A stretch of DNA of 64,000 bases. Origin: Monocercomonoides exilis. Its lineage: Eukaryota > Preaxostyla > Oxymonadida > Polymastigidae. Made by a program: the position numbers and the translations under genes. Positions 11,117 to 21,535 of this stretch are shown here, one piece after another; position 1 is the first letter of the stretch, and each line of letters begins with the position of its first letter. The stretch spans positions 166,001 through 230,000 of the forward strand of contig LSRY02000060.1 in the NCBI GenBank assembly GCA_001643675.2. The letters are read 5' to 3'. Below the pieces are notes generated by a model. It searched no databases and was not told the DNA's origin. It saw only the letters and a list, made by a program, of their open reading frames with translations.

Positions 11117-14100
11117 GCACGTCGATGGATGGCAGTGATGTTGAAGTGTGCGGGTTTATAAAATTTCCGTGCCAGAGCTTCGATTTTTCATTTAGCAGAA
11201 AAAGCAATGAAAGAAAATCAATTGAAGTGAGCAGAAATTACATTCTTAACGAAAGTCTTATTCTTGATGATGTCAGTGGATATTCCATATGTGGAGTGAA
11301 TAAAACAGAGCTTGTTTTAAACGGAAAAGAAGGCAGCGCATTGGGAATTTTTGAAATAAGGCAAATAGTGCACATTGGAAAGTTTGCCATTCTTCTTAAA
11401 AAGCACATTCCGTCTCCACAAAAATCAGCTATTTTCATTTCAAAGTCTTCTGGAATTGCAACAATTGAAGATTGTGCAGTTTTGTGCGATGCTGGCGCAG
11501 ATGCAATTTTCTTTCCGTTTTTGTTCATCAACGCTGGATCATTGTATTTAAACAGATTTTCTACCTCATCAATTAGATCTGAAAGTTTTTCTTTCATTTC
11601 TGCAGCAACTGATGCATCGATGAGTATCTGTGACGCAACATTTGTAAATGTATCATCCACAAATACAAAGGGGCTGTTGTCTTTCTCATCTTGCTTTCAC
11701 ATATCGCTGAATAGTTCAGTTGCAAATGCTTCATCATCTCCAAACTGTGGGATGATTTGGATTGATAATGTTGTTCAATCAAAGCTGCAAAATTGTTCAT
11801 TTAATGAAGTGAGAAAAATTTCGGGAAACGGTTCTGCCTTGTCGGGGAATGTGTGCAACGGATGCTGTCTGTCACTTGATTCAAACACTATTTCTGCTTG
11901 CGAAACGAAACAAGGATTCGGAGGCGGAATATCTGTTAAATTGCTTGGAGGAGGGGAGTTTAATGTTGGAAAAGAATCAGTATGCTACATTGAGCGATCT
12001 GTGGCCGAGGCAAATGAGCAATATGGAGGTTATGGCGGAGGCTTACACATATGTTGTGACGAAAGTGGGCATGATTTTTTCTTGTCGCAATTAACATTTG
12101 GATCACGAGAGAACACATTAAATAAGGCAAGCTATGGAGGAAAGAATGTGTTTCTCGAAGGATATTCGTTGCAAGCACTTTTAGATCGGACTTCTTTTGG
12201 TTTTAATTTTGCAATAGAAATAAACAAAACAGACATCACAGAGCTAGTGGGGTTCGAAAGTGTTAGTCACATAAAACCAATTCCGTTGGTGTTGTTTTTC
12301 AGAACATTTTCTCCACCAGCAATGCTAGGAAATCCAGGATATGATTACATGCAATGTGGATATTATGACTATCCTTGTTCGACAATACAGTTTGCGGAAA
12401 ACGCGCGCTTTAAGGATGGCACGACATCTATAAAACTATTGCCATCTTTTCATTTCGACAATAAACTTGTTTTAAATAAGCAAGAGACTGTGATCGACTC
12501 TTTGTCAACAGGATCAAAAATTTCAGTGAACGAGGAGGGAGCTGGCTTAGGAGAAGGATTAATAGAATCTGAGGTTTCATTTCTGTTGAAGAACATAAGT
12601 TTTGAGATTCCATCTTCATTGAAAATAGTGAATGAAAGTCAAGCTCGGGAATGCTTCCTATTGTGCAAATGCAACACATTACAACTTGTTGAGTGTTCCA
12701 TAAGCAAGGCTGTGAATATGCTGAATGAACAGCCTGAATTTTTCTTTGCAATGGTGAAAGGTGGTTGCCTAATTGTTAACAAGCTGATAGTCGCAGATAT
12801 TGTATTCAGAGGAGGAGGAGTATTCGCCATTGATGAAACAAATAATGAAGACTCAATTATTTCTGAATGGAGTTGCTCAAAAGTCCAAACAGATTTTGCT
12901 GATGGAAGCCTTATGAAGCTCAAGAAAGGAAAATCAATGCGAATGCAAAACTGCGAATTCTCAGATTCTCATTCTGAAGATGGATGCATCATTGATCAGT
13001 TGAATGAATGCTCACTCGAACTGAAAAATGTATCTTTCAGGGATATAAAGCGAAGAAATGGAAATGGAGGCATTCTAATTGGAGAGATTGGTTTTGAGTG
13101 CATGCAAAAAGCGGAAAACTGCACTTTTGGGACGCAGCTTGTGAGGAACAAAAAGGCAAAGGAGGCGGAGTTAAAGTTAGAATTTCTGAAGGAGCCACCT
13201 TCAATTTTAATGCAAACAAAATCAGTTCATGTAATGTATCTAATATCGATGGTTGTGGAGGAGGAATGCATGTTGAATTTTTGTCGAGCGATATGAAATA
13301 TTCATTAAAATCTATTGTTTGGAGTTGGAATAGCGGTGCTCATGGAAGAGATCTGTTTGCTGTGTGCAAGCATCCCCGAGTTGTGATTATTGCTTCTCTT
13401 TGGAGTGATACAGCTTTTGAAGATGAGGCCGAGAGTCAAAGGGACAGATTATGGGTTGTTGATGAAGACCCTGCGCTGAATGTTGATACATCGTTATTCG
13501 ATTATTTATTCCCAACTGCCGATGAGATTGTATTTGTAAACAGTGGAGGCCTTGATGCCAATGTTTGCGGATATCTTGAAGATCCATGCGATACAGTTGA
13601 AGGAGGCTTTAATGTACTTGGAGATGAGCAATCAATAATACAAATAAAGTCAAGTGCAGTTTTAAACAGAGATTTAAACAGAGGTCAGAGGAAATTGACT
13701 ATTCGAGGTAACAAGACAAACATAATTATGAATATTGGGGATCAAGGTCATCTGTCGTTGACATCAGGAAACTCTCAAGCTTCTTTGACTCTTTGGAAAT
13801 TGAACTTAGTTCTTCCAGTTCATTCTGTGCGAACAGAGTTTATTGATATTTTTGTTGGCACTGCGTACATTTCAGAATGCTCATTTGGAAACAAAGAAAG
13901 CTCAGCGAAGGAAACAAACATGAAGCTTTTCCTTGTTAGAGGTGGAATACTTCAAATAAGTTCTGTTAACATTTTTAATATTCATTTTTTGGACAACAAC
14001 ACAGTGATCACTGCCTTCGATGGAAATGTTTCTCTTGAAAATTGTCACATTTTAAAAACAACATCTGGTGGAGGCTCGCTGATAAAGGGGGTAGAAAATT

Positions 14101-17100
14101 CGATATTTTTTGTAAAAGGAACATTAGCAGAACAATGTGAAATGCCAGAAGGTCGGGCATTTGTTTTTGAAGAGAATTCGAAAATAGAAATTGGAGGTAA
14201 TTGCACATTCTTAAAATGCAAATCGGCAAATGGCCATGGAGGTGCAATTAAATGCTCATTGAGTTCATCGTGCATTTTCAACATTTGGAATTCGACAATT
14301 ACAGGCTGTGAGGTTTCGATAAACAAGCGTTTGTATGGAGGAGGTCTTTCATTTGATTTATTGTTAGGCTATGAGAATTCTTTTTCTTTGAGTTCTTTGA
14401 TGTTTTCATTGAACAACGCATATATTGGAAAAGATCTTTTCGTTTGTTGCGGTGATTTGAACGAATCAATAACACCTGAAAGATTTGATATAATCCTAAT
14501 GGAAAATGGTATTGAAAAAGTGGATTTTGCAGGAACAGATAAGAAATTATTTATCTCTGAGCCAATTGACTTGCTGCATTTGCTTGTGAAATACGTTGGT
14601 GATTTTGTGTTTATTGATGAAGATGGAATTGACATCCTTGGATGTGGAAAAGAGAAGCTGCCATGCAGGTCAATGAACAATGGATTTAAGCATCTCGACA
14701 ACAATGGCATATCGTCTCTGCATACGATATACATAACAAACTATGGTCTTTTCGAAGAATCGTCACTAACAGTAACCACACCTCAAATGATTCAGTCATA
14801 TGCTCCATCAGATGTGTCTATTTCCGATCTTGAATTTTCAAGTGAAATAGAAAATAGTAATAATCAATCGGTGATTGTTGCACTTCGTTCTTTATCGTTT
14901 ATTCGACTGAACATGATTCTTCCACAATCATTTGCTGGTAATCAAAAAGAGGTGATAAGGTCAGATGGAGGTTCTATTGATTTATTGACCTGCAAGTTCG
15001 ATTTTCAATTAAGCACTGCTAAATACACGCTGCTAAAAATAAATCAAGGAACTCTGACAATGAAAAACTGTTCAATGAGAACCTCTCAATTTGAATTTGT
15101 ACCAATTATATCTTTAAAGAAAGTCAGTGTCGACAATTGCACGTTTGATGGATTGTACACGCCCAACAGTGAGAAAGGAGGAGTTTTCAGAAATTCTGTA
15201 CTCGGAAACGACGATGTGTGTTTGAATAGTTGCATCATGCATAACTGTAGTTGCTCTGATAGCAATGGAAAGGGTGGAGCATTGTTTTTTGATTGCTCGA
15301 AATGCCAAAACCCAATCTGCTTAATGCTTGTAAATGTCAGTTTTTCATTAAATGAAGCTTATGTCGGAAAAAATATGTTTATTCTATCCACAGACCTTAA
15401 CACAACAGTTACAACAACTTCATTTTTGTTTGACTATAATAGCTCGATTAATGATGAAAAATCTTTTCAGGGAAGCGACAGCCTTCAAAACGATACAGAT
15501 TTGCTTCGCTTTCTTGTTCCACGCTTGTCGCCGCATATTTATGTTTCATCCAATGGATTCGACGTTATGAGATGTGGAAGCAAATCAGATCCTTGCAAAT
15601 CTTTTTGGAAAGGATATAACCAATTGGACAAAATAGATCAAAACAAAAAAATATGCATTTGCGGATCGACAATAATTCAAGACGAATTTGTTTTCCTTGA
15701 TAGCTTTATAATATATTCATCTGATAGAGATGATGAAGATTCAATGTCGACCATTACAATAAGTGGTAAGGAGACTAAAAACGATGTTGAGATAGTGAAC
15801 AAGGGATCATTATCAATTCTTAAAATCAATGTCTTCGCATCAACAAACGCTTCAAATTCTGATGAGTCTGTATTTTGCAGCATATCTGGCATTCTTGAAT
15901 TCAATAAATGTTTATTTTCATCTGATGGAAGGAATGATGAACCTTTGAGATTGTCTTTTATTTTGGCCACAAATGGCGTTATAAACGTACTAAATGTGTG
16001 TTTAAAGTCTTTTGTGTGCTCAAAGGACATTGTAAATATTCGTGGATTTTCGTCACTAAAATGTAATAATATATCTGTATTTTCAGTAATTATCACTGAA
16101 GGCACTTTTTTGAATGTCCATGAACAACGTGTTTCAAACAACAATGAAAGGAATGTTGCAAGTGTTAATGGTTCCACATTTGAATCAGTAAATAGTGATA
16201 GCAATTATCCATGTGTTTTATCGTGCGAAAATTCAAAGAATATTCTGTTTGAACTGCATGATAATGTATTCCAGTTATCAAAAGCTGCAACTTGTTTGAA
16301 TGGTGGGATTATAATGTTTGCAATGAACGAGGAAAGCTGCCTGAGAATCCGCTCTTCCTCATTGACGCAATGCAGCTGCTCCAGCACGAAGGGACGAGGA
16401 GGCGGAATTTATTTGAGAACAAATTTAAGCGGAGCATTGAATTTTCAATTGAAGAATATTAGTTTCACAGGAAATAATGCATTTCTTGGAAGGGATATGT
16501 TTATTGAATGCGTAAATATTGATGAACAGATCAATGAAACACAATTCAATATTGATTTCAGCGAAAATGTTTTTGTTCGGCAAAATGCTATTTATGGAAT
16601 AGATAGGGAACAGCATTCATCCGAACCTGTAAATCTGATGGACTATATTTTAATAAATAAGGCAGATACAATATTTGTTTCTGATTCAGACGTACTTGAA
16701 GGCGAAGATACGAAAAAATGTGGCTCCATAGCCCTTCCATGTTTTTCGATAAGTTACTCTTTGCTTCATCTATCTCATTTTTTGAAAGCAGACTTCTTAT
16801 AAAAATTTCTAGCTATTTAAATGCAGAGATCGATTTGGAAGATATTTTGATTGAATCTTCATCAAAAACTTCGTCTGCAATTAGAGTTGCGCCAAATATT
16901 TCGGAGAGTCGAAATTCCCTTATTGATTGCACAAATTCCGTTGAACTATCTCTTTTGTCGTTTGTTTATGAGACAAACTTCAATTCAAAGCATAAGATAT
17001 TTGCACTTGCTTCAGCTGGAACTTTGTCTTTGTCACACATTTCATTTTTCTCAAACGTGCCTTCAAGCTTTGCTTGCGTTCCGTTTACATTGATATTTGC

Positions 17101-19579
17101 ACTGAATTCAGAAGTCATAATTGAGCATTCAGTGATTAAGGATATATCATTTTTATCTCCTTCAATTTTTTCTTTTCAATGCCAAAGTTTCACAAGAATT
17201 TCCGATGCTGAGTTTTCCCAGATAGAGATATCAGAATCATGCATAAACAATATTTACAGAACAATCAACAGTGATGTTGCTAATGATATTCCAACAGATG
17301 GAGTCGCAATTTCATCTTGCTTTTTCTCTAATATTACGTGCCTTTTATCGAGCAATTGTATATTTGCTTTACGCAATATTGCATCAGTTGGTGTGCAAAA
17401 TTGCTCTTTCAATTGTCATACCCCTTTGCATCAGCAAGACTTATTTGTTTCACTGGTAAACTGCTCGGAAGTGATTCTTGATTCATGTGTTTTTGATGGG
17501 GGAATATGTTGTAGTGATGAAAGAAAAAAAAGACTTGAAGGAGAAGCCGATGTGACAAATAATATTTGCTATTGGAACGGGTCTATTGTTCAACTAATTG
17601 GAAGCACTTCGTCAATAAGAGAAACTGAATTCGCAAATTCGACAAAGGGGGCACTGCTTATTTTAGACGGAAATGCAAGAATCGGAATGGGAATGTTTGC
17701 TAATAATTCACCATCAATAGAAAAATTCCCGTCTATCCGACGAAATGTTTTGTGCAATGGAAATAGCACACTTGATGTACAGAGTTTGAAAGGCGGAGAT
17801 GGAGCAATGCCAAACACGTCATTATGGATTTTGAGCGAAGGATGCAAATTGGAGGGTATTGCTGGAGAAAGAGCATCTTCGTTATTTATTCCCACATTAG
17901 ATTTTATAAGAAAAGAAATGAATGGGAATATGATTGAATTAATATTACTTGGAACAATTCTTCTTCCATGCGATTTGAAATTATGCATTATTTCTTCAAT
18001 TGAAAGTACAGAAGCTATAGAAACATATGAATTAGAGAAAAATGCATTTATATCAGAAAGAGAGGTTCATTGCTTTATTGAAGGAGCAAAAATTGATTCT
18101 GTGCTCGCAGAAGTTGAAGTGACTGCTCAGATTTTGTTTGGAAGAAAAAGTATTCAAAAAACAAATGCAATAATCTTGAAGAACAGGAGCGAGCTTCAGG
18201 AGAAGAGGGATGGAGTTGCTGTTAAAGGAGAAAACAAAGCAGGAACATCATGGGTGATTATTGTGATTGCAATGGGCTTTATTCTTCTTATTGTACTTAT
18301 TGGTTTAATAGTGTTTGTGGTTCGGTGGAGGAGGGCAAAGGAACGAACAAAAGAGCTTGAAGAAATTGTGAATGACACAGTGAAGAAGGATCCGAAGGCA
18401 TTTGAGATGGTGACGATGGAGATGTCGCCAGAAGAGCAGTGGCGACGAGCAGAAAGGGAGGCGGAGAAGAAGAATGAAGAGAGGATAAAGAAAAGGGTAT
18501 ATGAGAAAAGCTTAGGACATTCAGAATCTTCGGAGCATCTTCTGTCTGAGAGTGGCTCCACTGAATATATATTGGGAAGGGATTCAGACAAGATTCCAGA
18601 ATGGATGCTGGAGAAGGTCGATGAGAAGGAAGAAGAAGAGATTAGAAAGAGAACACCATCTCCATCCATTTCATCCACTTCAACGACTGATTCAGATTCG
18701 ACATTTGTTCGAGGGGAAGATCTGTGCCCGACCACCTCATCCATGTCGAATCTGGTGGATGCAATGGCATGCTCTTCTCCTCATGAGAAGCTGATTGTGG
18801 ATTTGAGGGATTCACTGTTCATGCTACTTCATGGAAGAAATGAGAAGAAGGAGATGGCGATTGGGAGTTTACAGGAGAGAGTGTTCACAGCAGCACAGGT
18901 CCTGTTCTGGGTGGCAAATGGGGCACTTTATTCATTTGATGAAGACAAGGAATTGCCTTCGCTGGCCGGTCTGAGTTCTCTCATTGTGCTGTTTTCTGAG
19001 CACATGGTCATCTGTATCGCGATGCACTCCGATTGTTCTGACGATAGCTCTGATTCATCATCTGTTTCATCATCCTCCACAATTATCTCCTCTTCCTCTG
19101 ATTGCTCATCTGTTAATAAGAAAGGCAGAGACTCACCTCCCTCATCAGCATTTGAAGATGACGAAGACAACCGGAAAGAATGCATGCGATGGAAGGCACC
19201 AGAGCTGCTTATCAACAAGAAGATGAGAGCTACGAAGGAGTCTGTAGCGTTCTCAATTGGGATGATGCTGTGGGAGTGCTTGACGCTGGAAATCCCATTT
19301 GGAGAATATGAGGCTGTGACAGCAGGGCAGAAGATTGTGAATGGAGAAAGGCCAGACATTGATCTGACTGAGGAGCGTGGAATGTGGAATGTTGTGCGTA
19401 AGTGTTGTTCTCCAGATCCATTGCAACGGCCAACGCTGAGCAATTTGAAAAGAGAATTTATCCAGCACTTTCCTGCTGGAACAGTCATGTTGGCTGTGTC
19501 TGATGCAATTGACTTGGAGCAATCATCAAAAGAGGAAGGAGAAAGCACAGGAAAAGATACAGAAGCATTATTGTCTTGA
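7207..19579 (+). CDS. giant secreted beta-helix / transmembrane / pseudokinase protein, left copy (three 1-bp frame breaks)
   Basis: Exon 1 (7207-7346) encodes a signal peptide; an inner ATG at 7237 gives MAHIVMNILGLTIFIQTFFA. A 49-bp intron at 7347-7395 (GTATGG..TTTTAG) joins in frame to the main exon. The ectodomain is a series of right-handed beta-helix repeats (GGGI/GGGM and N-C-S/T-F motifs) with eight CGxxxxPC modules at intervals of about 0.9-1.2 kb. Near 18240-18325 there is a single transmembrane segment (IIVIAMGFILLIVLIGLIVF) with a basic stop-transfer. The cytoplasmic tail has a kinase-like C-lobe: RWKAPELL, then SVAFSIGMMLWECLT and RPTL. HRD and DFG are absent, so it is predicted inactive. 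The frame breaks at three homopolymers (about 11005, 13130 and 16785), each one base shorter than in the right arm. I read these as probable sequence errors. About 4,000 codons if intact. Likely a surface sensor or adhesin; ligand unknown. Confidence 0.82.
11080..13296 (+). CDS. giant gene, left copy, segment 2: modules 3-4
   Basis: This is the continuation of the same protein in the next frame, true from about 11005 to about 13130. It holds modules 3 (VEVCGFIKFPCQSFDF, about 11140) and 4 (MQCGYYDYPCSTIQFA, about 12348) and GFGGGI and GYGGGLHIC turns. The break is at GCACTTTTGGG, with four T where the right arm has five. The residues after it (GTQLVRNKKAKEAE..) are out of frame. Confidence 0.75.
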   Translation: MVYYFLEKELVVSTSMDGSDVEVCGFIKFPCQSFDFSFSRKSNERKSIEVSRNYILNESLILDDVSGYSICGVNKTELVLNGKEGSALGIFEIRQIVHIGKFAILLKKHIPSPQKSAIFISKSSGIATIEDCAVLCDAGADAIFFPFLFINAGSLYLNRFSTSSIRSESFSFISAATDASMSICDATFVNVSSTNTKGLLSFSSCFHISLNSSVANASSSPNCGMIWIDNVVQSKLQNCSFNEVRKISGNGSALSGNVCNGCCLSLDSNTISACETKQGFGGGISVKLLGGGEFNVGKESVCYIERSVAEANEQYGGYGGGLHICCDESGHDFFLSQLTFGSRENTLNKASYGGKNVFLEGYSLQALLDRTSFGFNFAIEINKTDITELVGFESVSHIKPIPLVLFFRTFSPPAMLGNPGYDYMQCGYYDYPCSTIQFAENARFKDGTTSIKLLPSFHFDNKLVLNKQETVIDSLSTGSKISVNEEGAGLGEGLIESEVSFLLKNISFEIPSSLKIVNESQARECFLLCKCNTLQLVECSISKAVNMLNEQPEFFFAMVKGGCLIVNKLIVADIVFRGGGVFAIDETNNEDSIISEWSCSKVQTDFADGSLMKLKKGKSMRMQNCEFSDSHSEDGCIIDQLNECSLELKNVSFRDIKRRNGNGGILIGEIGFECMQKAENCTFGTQLVRNKKAKEAELKLEFLKEPPSILMQTKSVHVMYLISMVVEEECMLNFCRAI
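13098..16802 (+). CDS. giant gene, left copy, segment 3: modules 5-8
   Basis: True coding from about 13130 to about 16785. It carries modules 5 (NVCGYLEDPCDTVEGGF, about 13560), 6 (LGCGKEKLPCRSMNNGF, about 14637), 7 (MRCGSKSDPCKSFWKGY, about 15569) and 8 (KKCGSIALPCFSISYSLL, about 16708). Each is preceded by a short 'F(V/I)(N/S)xxGxD' strand, the usual DUF1565-like beta-helix module start. The frame is lost at CATTTTTTGAAAG (six T, seven in the right arm). Confidence 0.75.
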   Translation: MHAKSGKLHFWDAACEEQKGKGGGVKVRISEGATFNFNANKISSCNVSNIDGCGGGMHVEFLSSDMKYSLKSIVWSWNSGAHGRDLFAVCKHPRVVIIASLWSDTAFEDEAESQRDRLWVVDEDPALNVDTSLFDYLFPTADEIVFVNSGGLDANVCGYLEDPCDTVEGGFNVLGDEQSIIQIKSSAVLNRDLNRGQRKLTIRGNKTNIIMNIGDQGHLSLTSGNSQASLTLWKLNLVLPVHSVRTEFIDIFVGTAYISECSFGNKESSAKETNMKLFLVRGGILQISSVNIFNIHFLDNNTVITAFDGNVSLENCHILKTTSGGGSLIKGVENSIFFVKGTLAEQCEMPEGRAFVFEENSKIEIGGNCTFLKCKSANGHGGAIKCSLSSSCIFNIWNSTITGCEVSINKRLYGGGLSFDLLLGYENSFSLSSLMFSLNNAYIGKDLFVCCGDLNESITPERFDIILMENGIEKVDFAGTDKKLFISEPIDLLHLLVKYVGDFVFIDEDGIDILGCGKEKLPCRSMNNGFKHLDNNGISSLHTIYITNYGLFEESSLTVTTPQMIQSYAPSDVSISDLEFSSEIENSNNQSVIVALRSLSFIRLNMILPQSFAGNQKEVIRSDGGSIDLLTCKFDFQLSTAKYTLLKINQGTLTMKNCSMRTSQFEFVPIISLKKVSVDNCTFDGLYTPNSEKGGVFRNSVLGNDDVCLNSCIMHNCSCSDSNGKGGALFFDCSKCQNPICLMLVNVSFSLNEAYVGKNMFILSTDLNTTVTTTSFLFDYNSSINDEKSFQGSDSLQNDTDLLRFLVPRLSPHIYVSSNGFDVMRCGSKSDPCKSFWKGYNQLDKIDQNKKICICGSTIIQDEFVFLDSFIIYSSDRDDEDSMSTITISGKETKNDVEIVNKGSLSILKINVFASTNASNSDESVFCSISGILEFNKCLFSSDGRNDEPLRLSFILATNGVINVLNVCLKSFVCSKDIVNIRGFSSLKCNNISVFSVIITEGTFLNVHEQRVSNNNERNVASVNGSTFESVNSDSNYPCVLSCENSKNILFELHDNVFQLSKAATCLNGGIIMFAMNEESCLRIRSSSLTQCSCSSTKGRGGGIYLRTNLSGALNFQLKNISFTGNNAFLGRDMFIECVNIDEQINETQFNIDFSENVFVRQNAIYGIDREQHSSEPVNLMDYILINKADTIFVSDSDVLEGEDTKKCGSIALPCFSISYSLLHLSHFLKADFL
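16718..19579 (+). CDS. giant gene, left copy, segment 4: membrane anchor and pseudokinase tail
   Basis: In frame from about 16785 to the TGA at 19577-19579. It contains the last beta-helix turns, the transmembrane helix (18240-18325), a juxtamembrane helix rich in Arg/Glu/Lys, an acidic linker, and the kinase-like domain at about 18770-19480. Where HRD and DFG should be the chain reads VLFWVANGALYSFDED and LIVLFSEHMVICIAM. An acidic Ser-rich insert (DCSDDSSDSSS..) occupies the activation-segment position before RWKAPELL. The APE motif and helix F to I landmarks are kept, which fits a pseudokinase scaffold. Confidence 0.78.
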   Translation: MWLHSPSMFFDKLLFASSISFFESRLLIKISSYLNAEIDLEDILIESSSKTSSAIRVAPNISESRNSLIDCTNSVELSLLSFVYETNFNSKHKIFALASAGTLSLSHISFFSNVPSSFACVPFTLIFALNSEVIIEHSVIKDISFLSPSIFSFQCQSFTRISDAEFSQIEISESCINNIYRTINSDVANDIPTDGVAISSCFFSNITCLLSSNCIFALRNIASVGVQNCSFNCHTPLHQQDLFVSLVNCSEVILDSCVFDGGICCSDERKKRLEGEADVTNNICYWNGSIVQLIGSTSSIRETEFANSTKGALLILDGNARIGMGMFANNSPSIEKFPSIRRNVLCNGNSTLDVQSLKGGDGAMPNTSLWILSEGCKLEGIAGERASSLFIPTLDFIRKEMNGNMIELILLGTILLPCDLKLCIISSIESTEAIETYELEKNAFISEREVHCFIEGAKIDSVLAEVEVTAQILFGRKSIQKTNAIILKNRSELQEKRDGVAVKGENKAGTSWVIIVIAMGFILLIVLIGLIVFVVRWRRAKERTKELEEIVNDTVKKDPKAFEMVTMEMSPEEQWRRAEREAEKKNEERIKKRVYEKSLGHSESSEHLLSESGSTEYILGRDSDKIPEWMLEKVDEKEEEEIRKRTPSPSISSTSTTDSDSTFVRGEDLCPTTSSMSNLVDAMACSSPHEKLIVDLRDSLFMLLHGRNEKKEMAIGSLQERVFTAAQVLFWVANGALYSFDEDKELPSLAGLSSLIVLFSEHMVICIAMHSDCSDDSSDSSSVSSSSTIISSSSDCSSVNKKGRDSPPSSAFEDDEDNRKECMRWKAPELLINKKMRATKESVAFSIGMMLWECLTLEIPFGEYEAVTAGQKIVNGERPDIDLTEERGMWNVVRKCCSPDPLQRPTLSNLKREFIQHFPAGTVMLAVSDAIDLEQSSKEEGESTGKDTEALLS

Positions 19580-20398
19580 AAAAGCTTGGAATGCAGCAAT
19601 TGATAAGTGCTAGAAACAAAAAATATGCAAGAGAATGCATTCTGCTAATATATAGAAACCCAGAAAAAAAATATCTAAGAAGAATCATGAACAATGCAGA
19701 AATCTTTTTATTGTGAATCCATATCTTTCAAGAAAGCACGATAAGAAATTTCTTGTTGACAATTTTGTGGCACAGATATTTGCAGACACATTGGTTCCCT
19801 TTTGCAAATGCATGCTTCAGGTTTTGGGTTCTTGTGGTTCTGAAAGATAGAGACAGAATCCTCAACCGATTTTTCTCACTTTTTTTCTCATATTTTATAT
19901 TTATATTTGTATATTTATGTATTTTTTTTCTCTCTCTCTCTCTTCAATTGCTGACCTTCTGTTGTCGCAAAGGAATCATTTAAAATTATAAATTACAACA
20001 ATTTCACTGATAATCAATAAATTTGAATATGGCTTTTTTTGGTGCCTTTTTTGTCAAAACTCATGGAGGAGTAATTTAGAAAGCGCACCATAAATAATCC
20101 AGTTCCTTCAAGAATAATTCAATTCATAAAACTCGCTTTATTCAATCTTCTAGAGTGCATATTTCTTTCGCGTTTTTCATGTTTTTGTATATTTTTGAAA
20201 ATTATTTATGTTTTTCTATTAATCTTGAAGTTATTTTCATCTTCAAATTCAGAATTTTGAGAACAATAATTTCTGTATTGCATTAATTATAGCATTCAAA
20301 AAAGAAAAAATCTGCGCACACTCAAAATAAATAGCATATGGATACTATATTGGAGTTTTCAAAACACATTAAAACTTATTTTTTGATTTGAATATGCT
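19580..20398. other. 3' flank of giant gene, left arm
   Basis: About 0.8 kb of AT-rich DNA with a TC-rich run near 19921-19945 and no convincing gene. It is mirrored at 23576-24393. A 76-codon frame present in both arms is Phe/Leu-rich and looks like chance. Confidence 0.5.
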
Positions 20399-20462
20399 TA
20401 TTCATCATCATTATTCATGTTTATAATCATCGGAAATTCATTGTTAAGATTTATTAATTTTT

Positions 20463-21254
20463 ATGGAAAAAGTCAATTTCAAATTGTTGTGTGATGTAAT
20501 CAGAATTGATATATTGAAATGGCAATGCAGGAACTTCAGATATCAAAGCCTCATCAGCATGATATTGTTTTTTCAAACGAAGATGGAACATGCAGGTTGT
20601 TATCAGAAAATATTTTGAAAAACAAGCTCTTAAATGAGAAAAGTTTGCAGGGATTGGTTCTGTGAAAAATGCAATAGAAAGATATCTGTTTATGATGAAA
20701 CAGTATTCCCTGGTAATAAATTTGGACAAGGGAAGGTTTTTTGAATCATTTTGTGGTTTTGTGAAGGTGCGAATATTGCATTCATTTAAAAAATAATGGG
20801 AGTGGACAGGAAAACAATCAAGTTTTAGTGAAGCATCGTCAGAGTTTCCTGCATGGAAATTTGGAATTTGCATCAAAACATAATAGGAAGAGAGTAGAAA
20901 GTGGTTGAAATTGATGATGCAGTTATACAAAGACGGAAATGTTTAAAAGTTATAAGAAAGGAACTAATTTGGATAATTGATGGGGTTGAGAGATTGGAAA
21001 GAGGGGGAGCTGCTCTTCGTTTTGAGAAAGTTGTGTCTAATAGAAAGAGTGAAACTTTTTTTCCCGTCACTCAAGAAACAAATCAGTTTCAAACAACAAT
21101 AATGTGTGATGAGTGGAAAGCATCCTCCGCGCTGGATTAATATGATTGCACTTATATATCTATTTGTCAAAAAAGGGATTTTGTTGATCTGGGGGAAAAT
21201 ACGGACTTTCAAGCTTTTTATGCACAAAGCATGAAAAAATTGTTTCCCTTATAA
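20463..21254 (+). pseudogene. decayed ISXO2/IS1595-type (Merlin superfamily) transposase
   Basis: One reading frame can be followed from ATG 20463 to TAA 21254, with several in-frame stops. Recognisable parts in family order are: a zinc-ribbon remnant WFCEKCNRKISVYDETVF (about 20650-20710); helix-turn MGVDRKTI (20796); the first catalytic block VVEIDDAVIQRRKC (about 20900); IDGVERLERGG; SNRKSETFFPV; and the second catalytic block TIMCDEWKASSALD, the counterpart of SDGWxAYxxL. RDFVDLGENTDFQAFYAQSMKKLF aligns with the usual NHSxxFVDPxTGAHTQ region. The third acidic residue (in ExxW) is not identifiable. It sits in the loop between the palindrome arms. No clear TIRs or target duplication were seen, so it is an old relic. 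Assignment is from motif order. Confidence 0.7.
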
Positions 21255-21535
21255 CATTATTAAACTTAACCAGATTTCATAATTATTTTGATTTTCATAT
21301 ATGAAAACAAACATTATTGATATAATAACAAAACGTTTTGTAAACTAACACGTAATTAAAAAGCTGTTCTCATTTTCAATAAATTTTTGTACACAAAAAG
21401 TTGATCAAAAGTGCATAATTTTTCAATGAAAAAGTTTGAAGTCTCATATTTTCCCCCATTTTTTCACATTTTTCGTTTTTAAGTCTTTAACATTTTCATC
21501 TAATTTTTAAAAAAAGAAAATAATGATGATGAATA

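Larger units (their letters stand above)
3079..20415. repeat. left arm of giant palindrome (about 17.3 kb)
   Basis: Reverse-complement match to 21519-40898 once the 2,038-bp transposon in the right arm is removed. Paired coordinates sum to about 43973-43976 throughout, and the corresponding reading frames are identical protein by protein. Differences seen are six 1-bp homopolymer indels, a 3-bp serine-codon indel near 4290/39683, and single substitutions (for example 20396/23578, and two next to the outer edge). The outer edge is in a GAA/TCT run near 3079. The inner edge ends with AATAATGATGATGAATA read as reverse complement (20399-20415). Confidence 0.95.

Noticed and set aside
19753-19983. 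76-codon frame present in both arms (mirror 23991-24221)
   Set aside because: It is a hydrophobic, TC-run-derived composition in the 3' flank. Conservation between arms only reflects the duplication.
20454-20930. 158-codon minus-strand open frame in the palindrome loop
   Set aside because: It is antisense to the recognisable ISXO2/Merlin-type relic, has an AT-driven Phe/Tyr/Asn/Ser composition and shows no motif.
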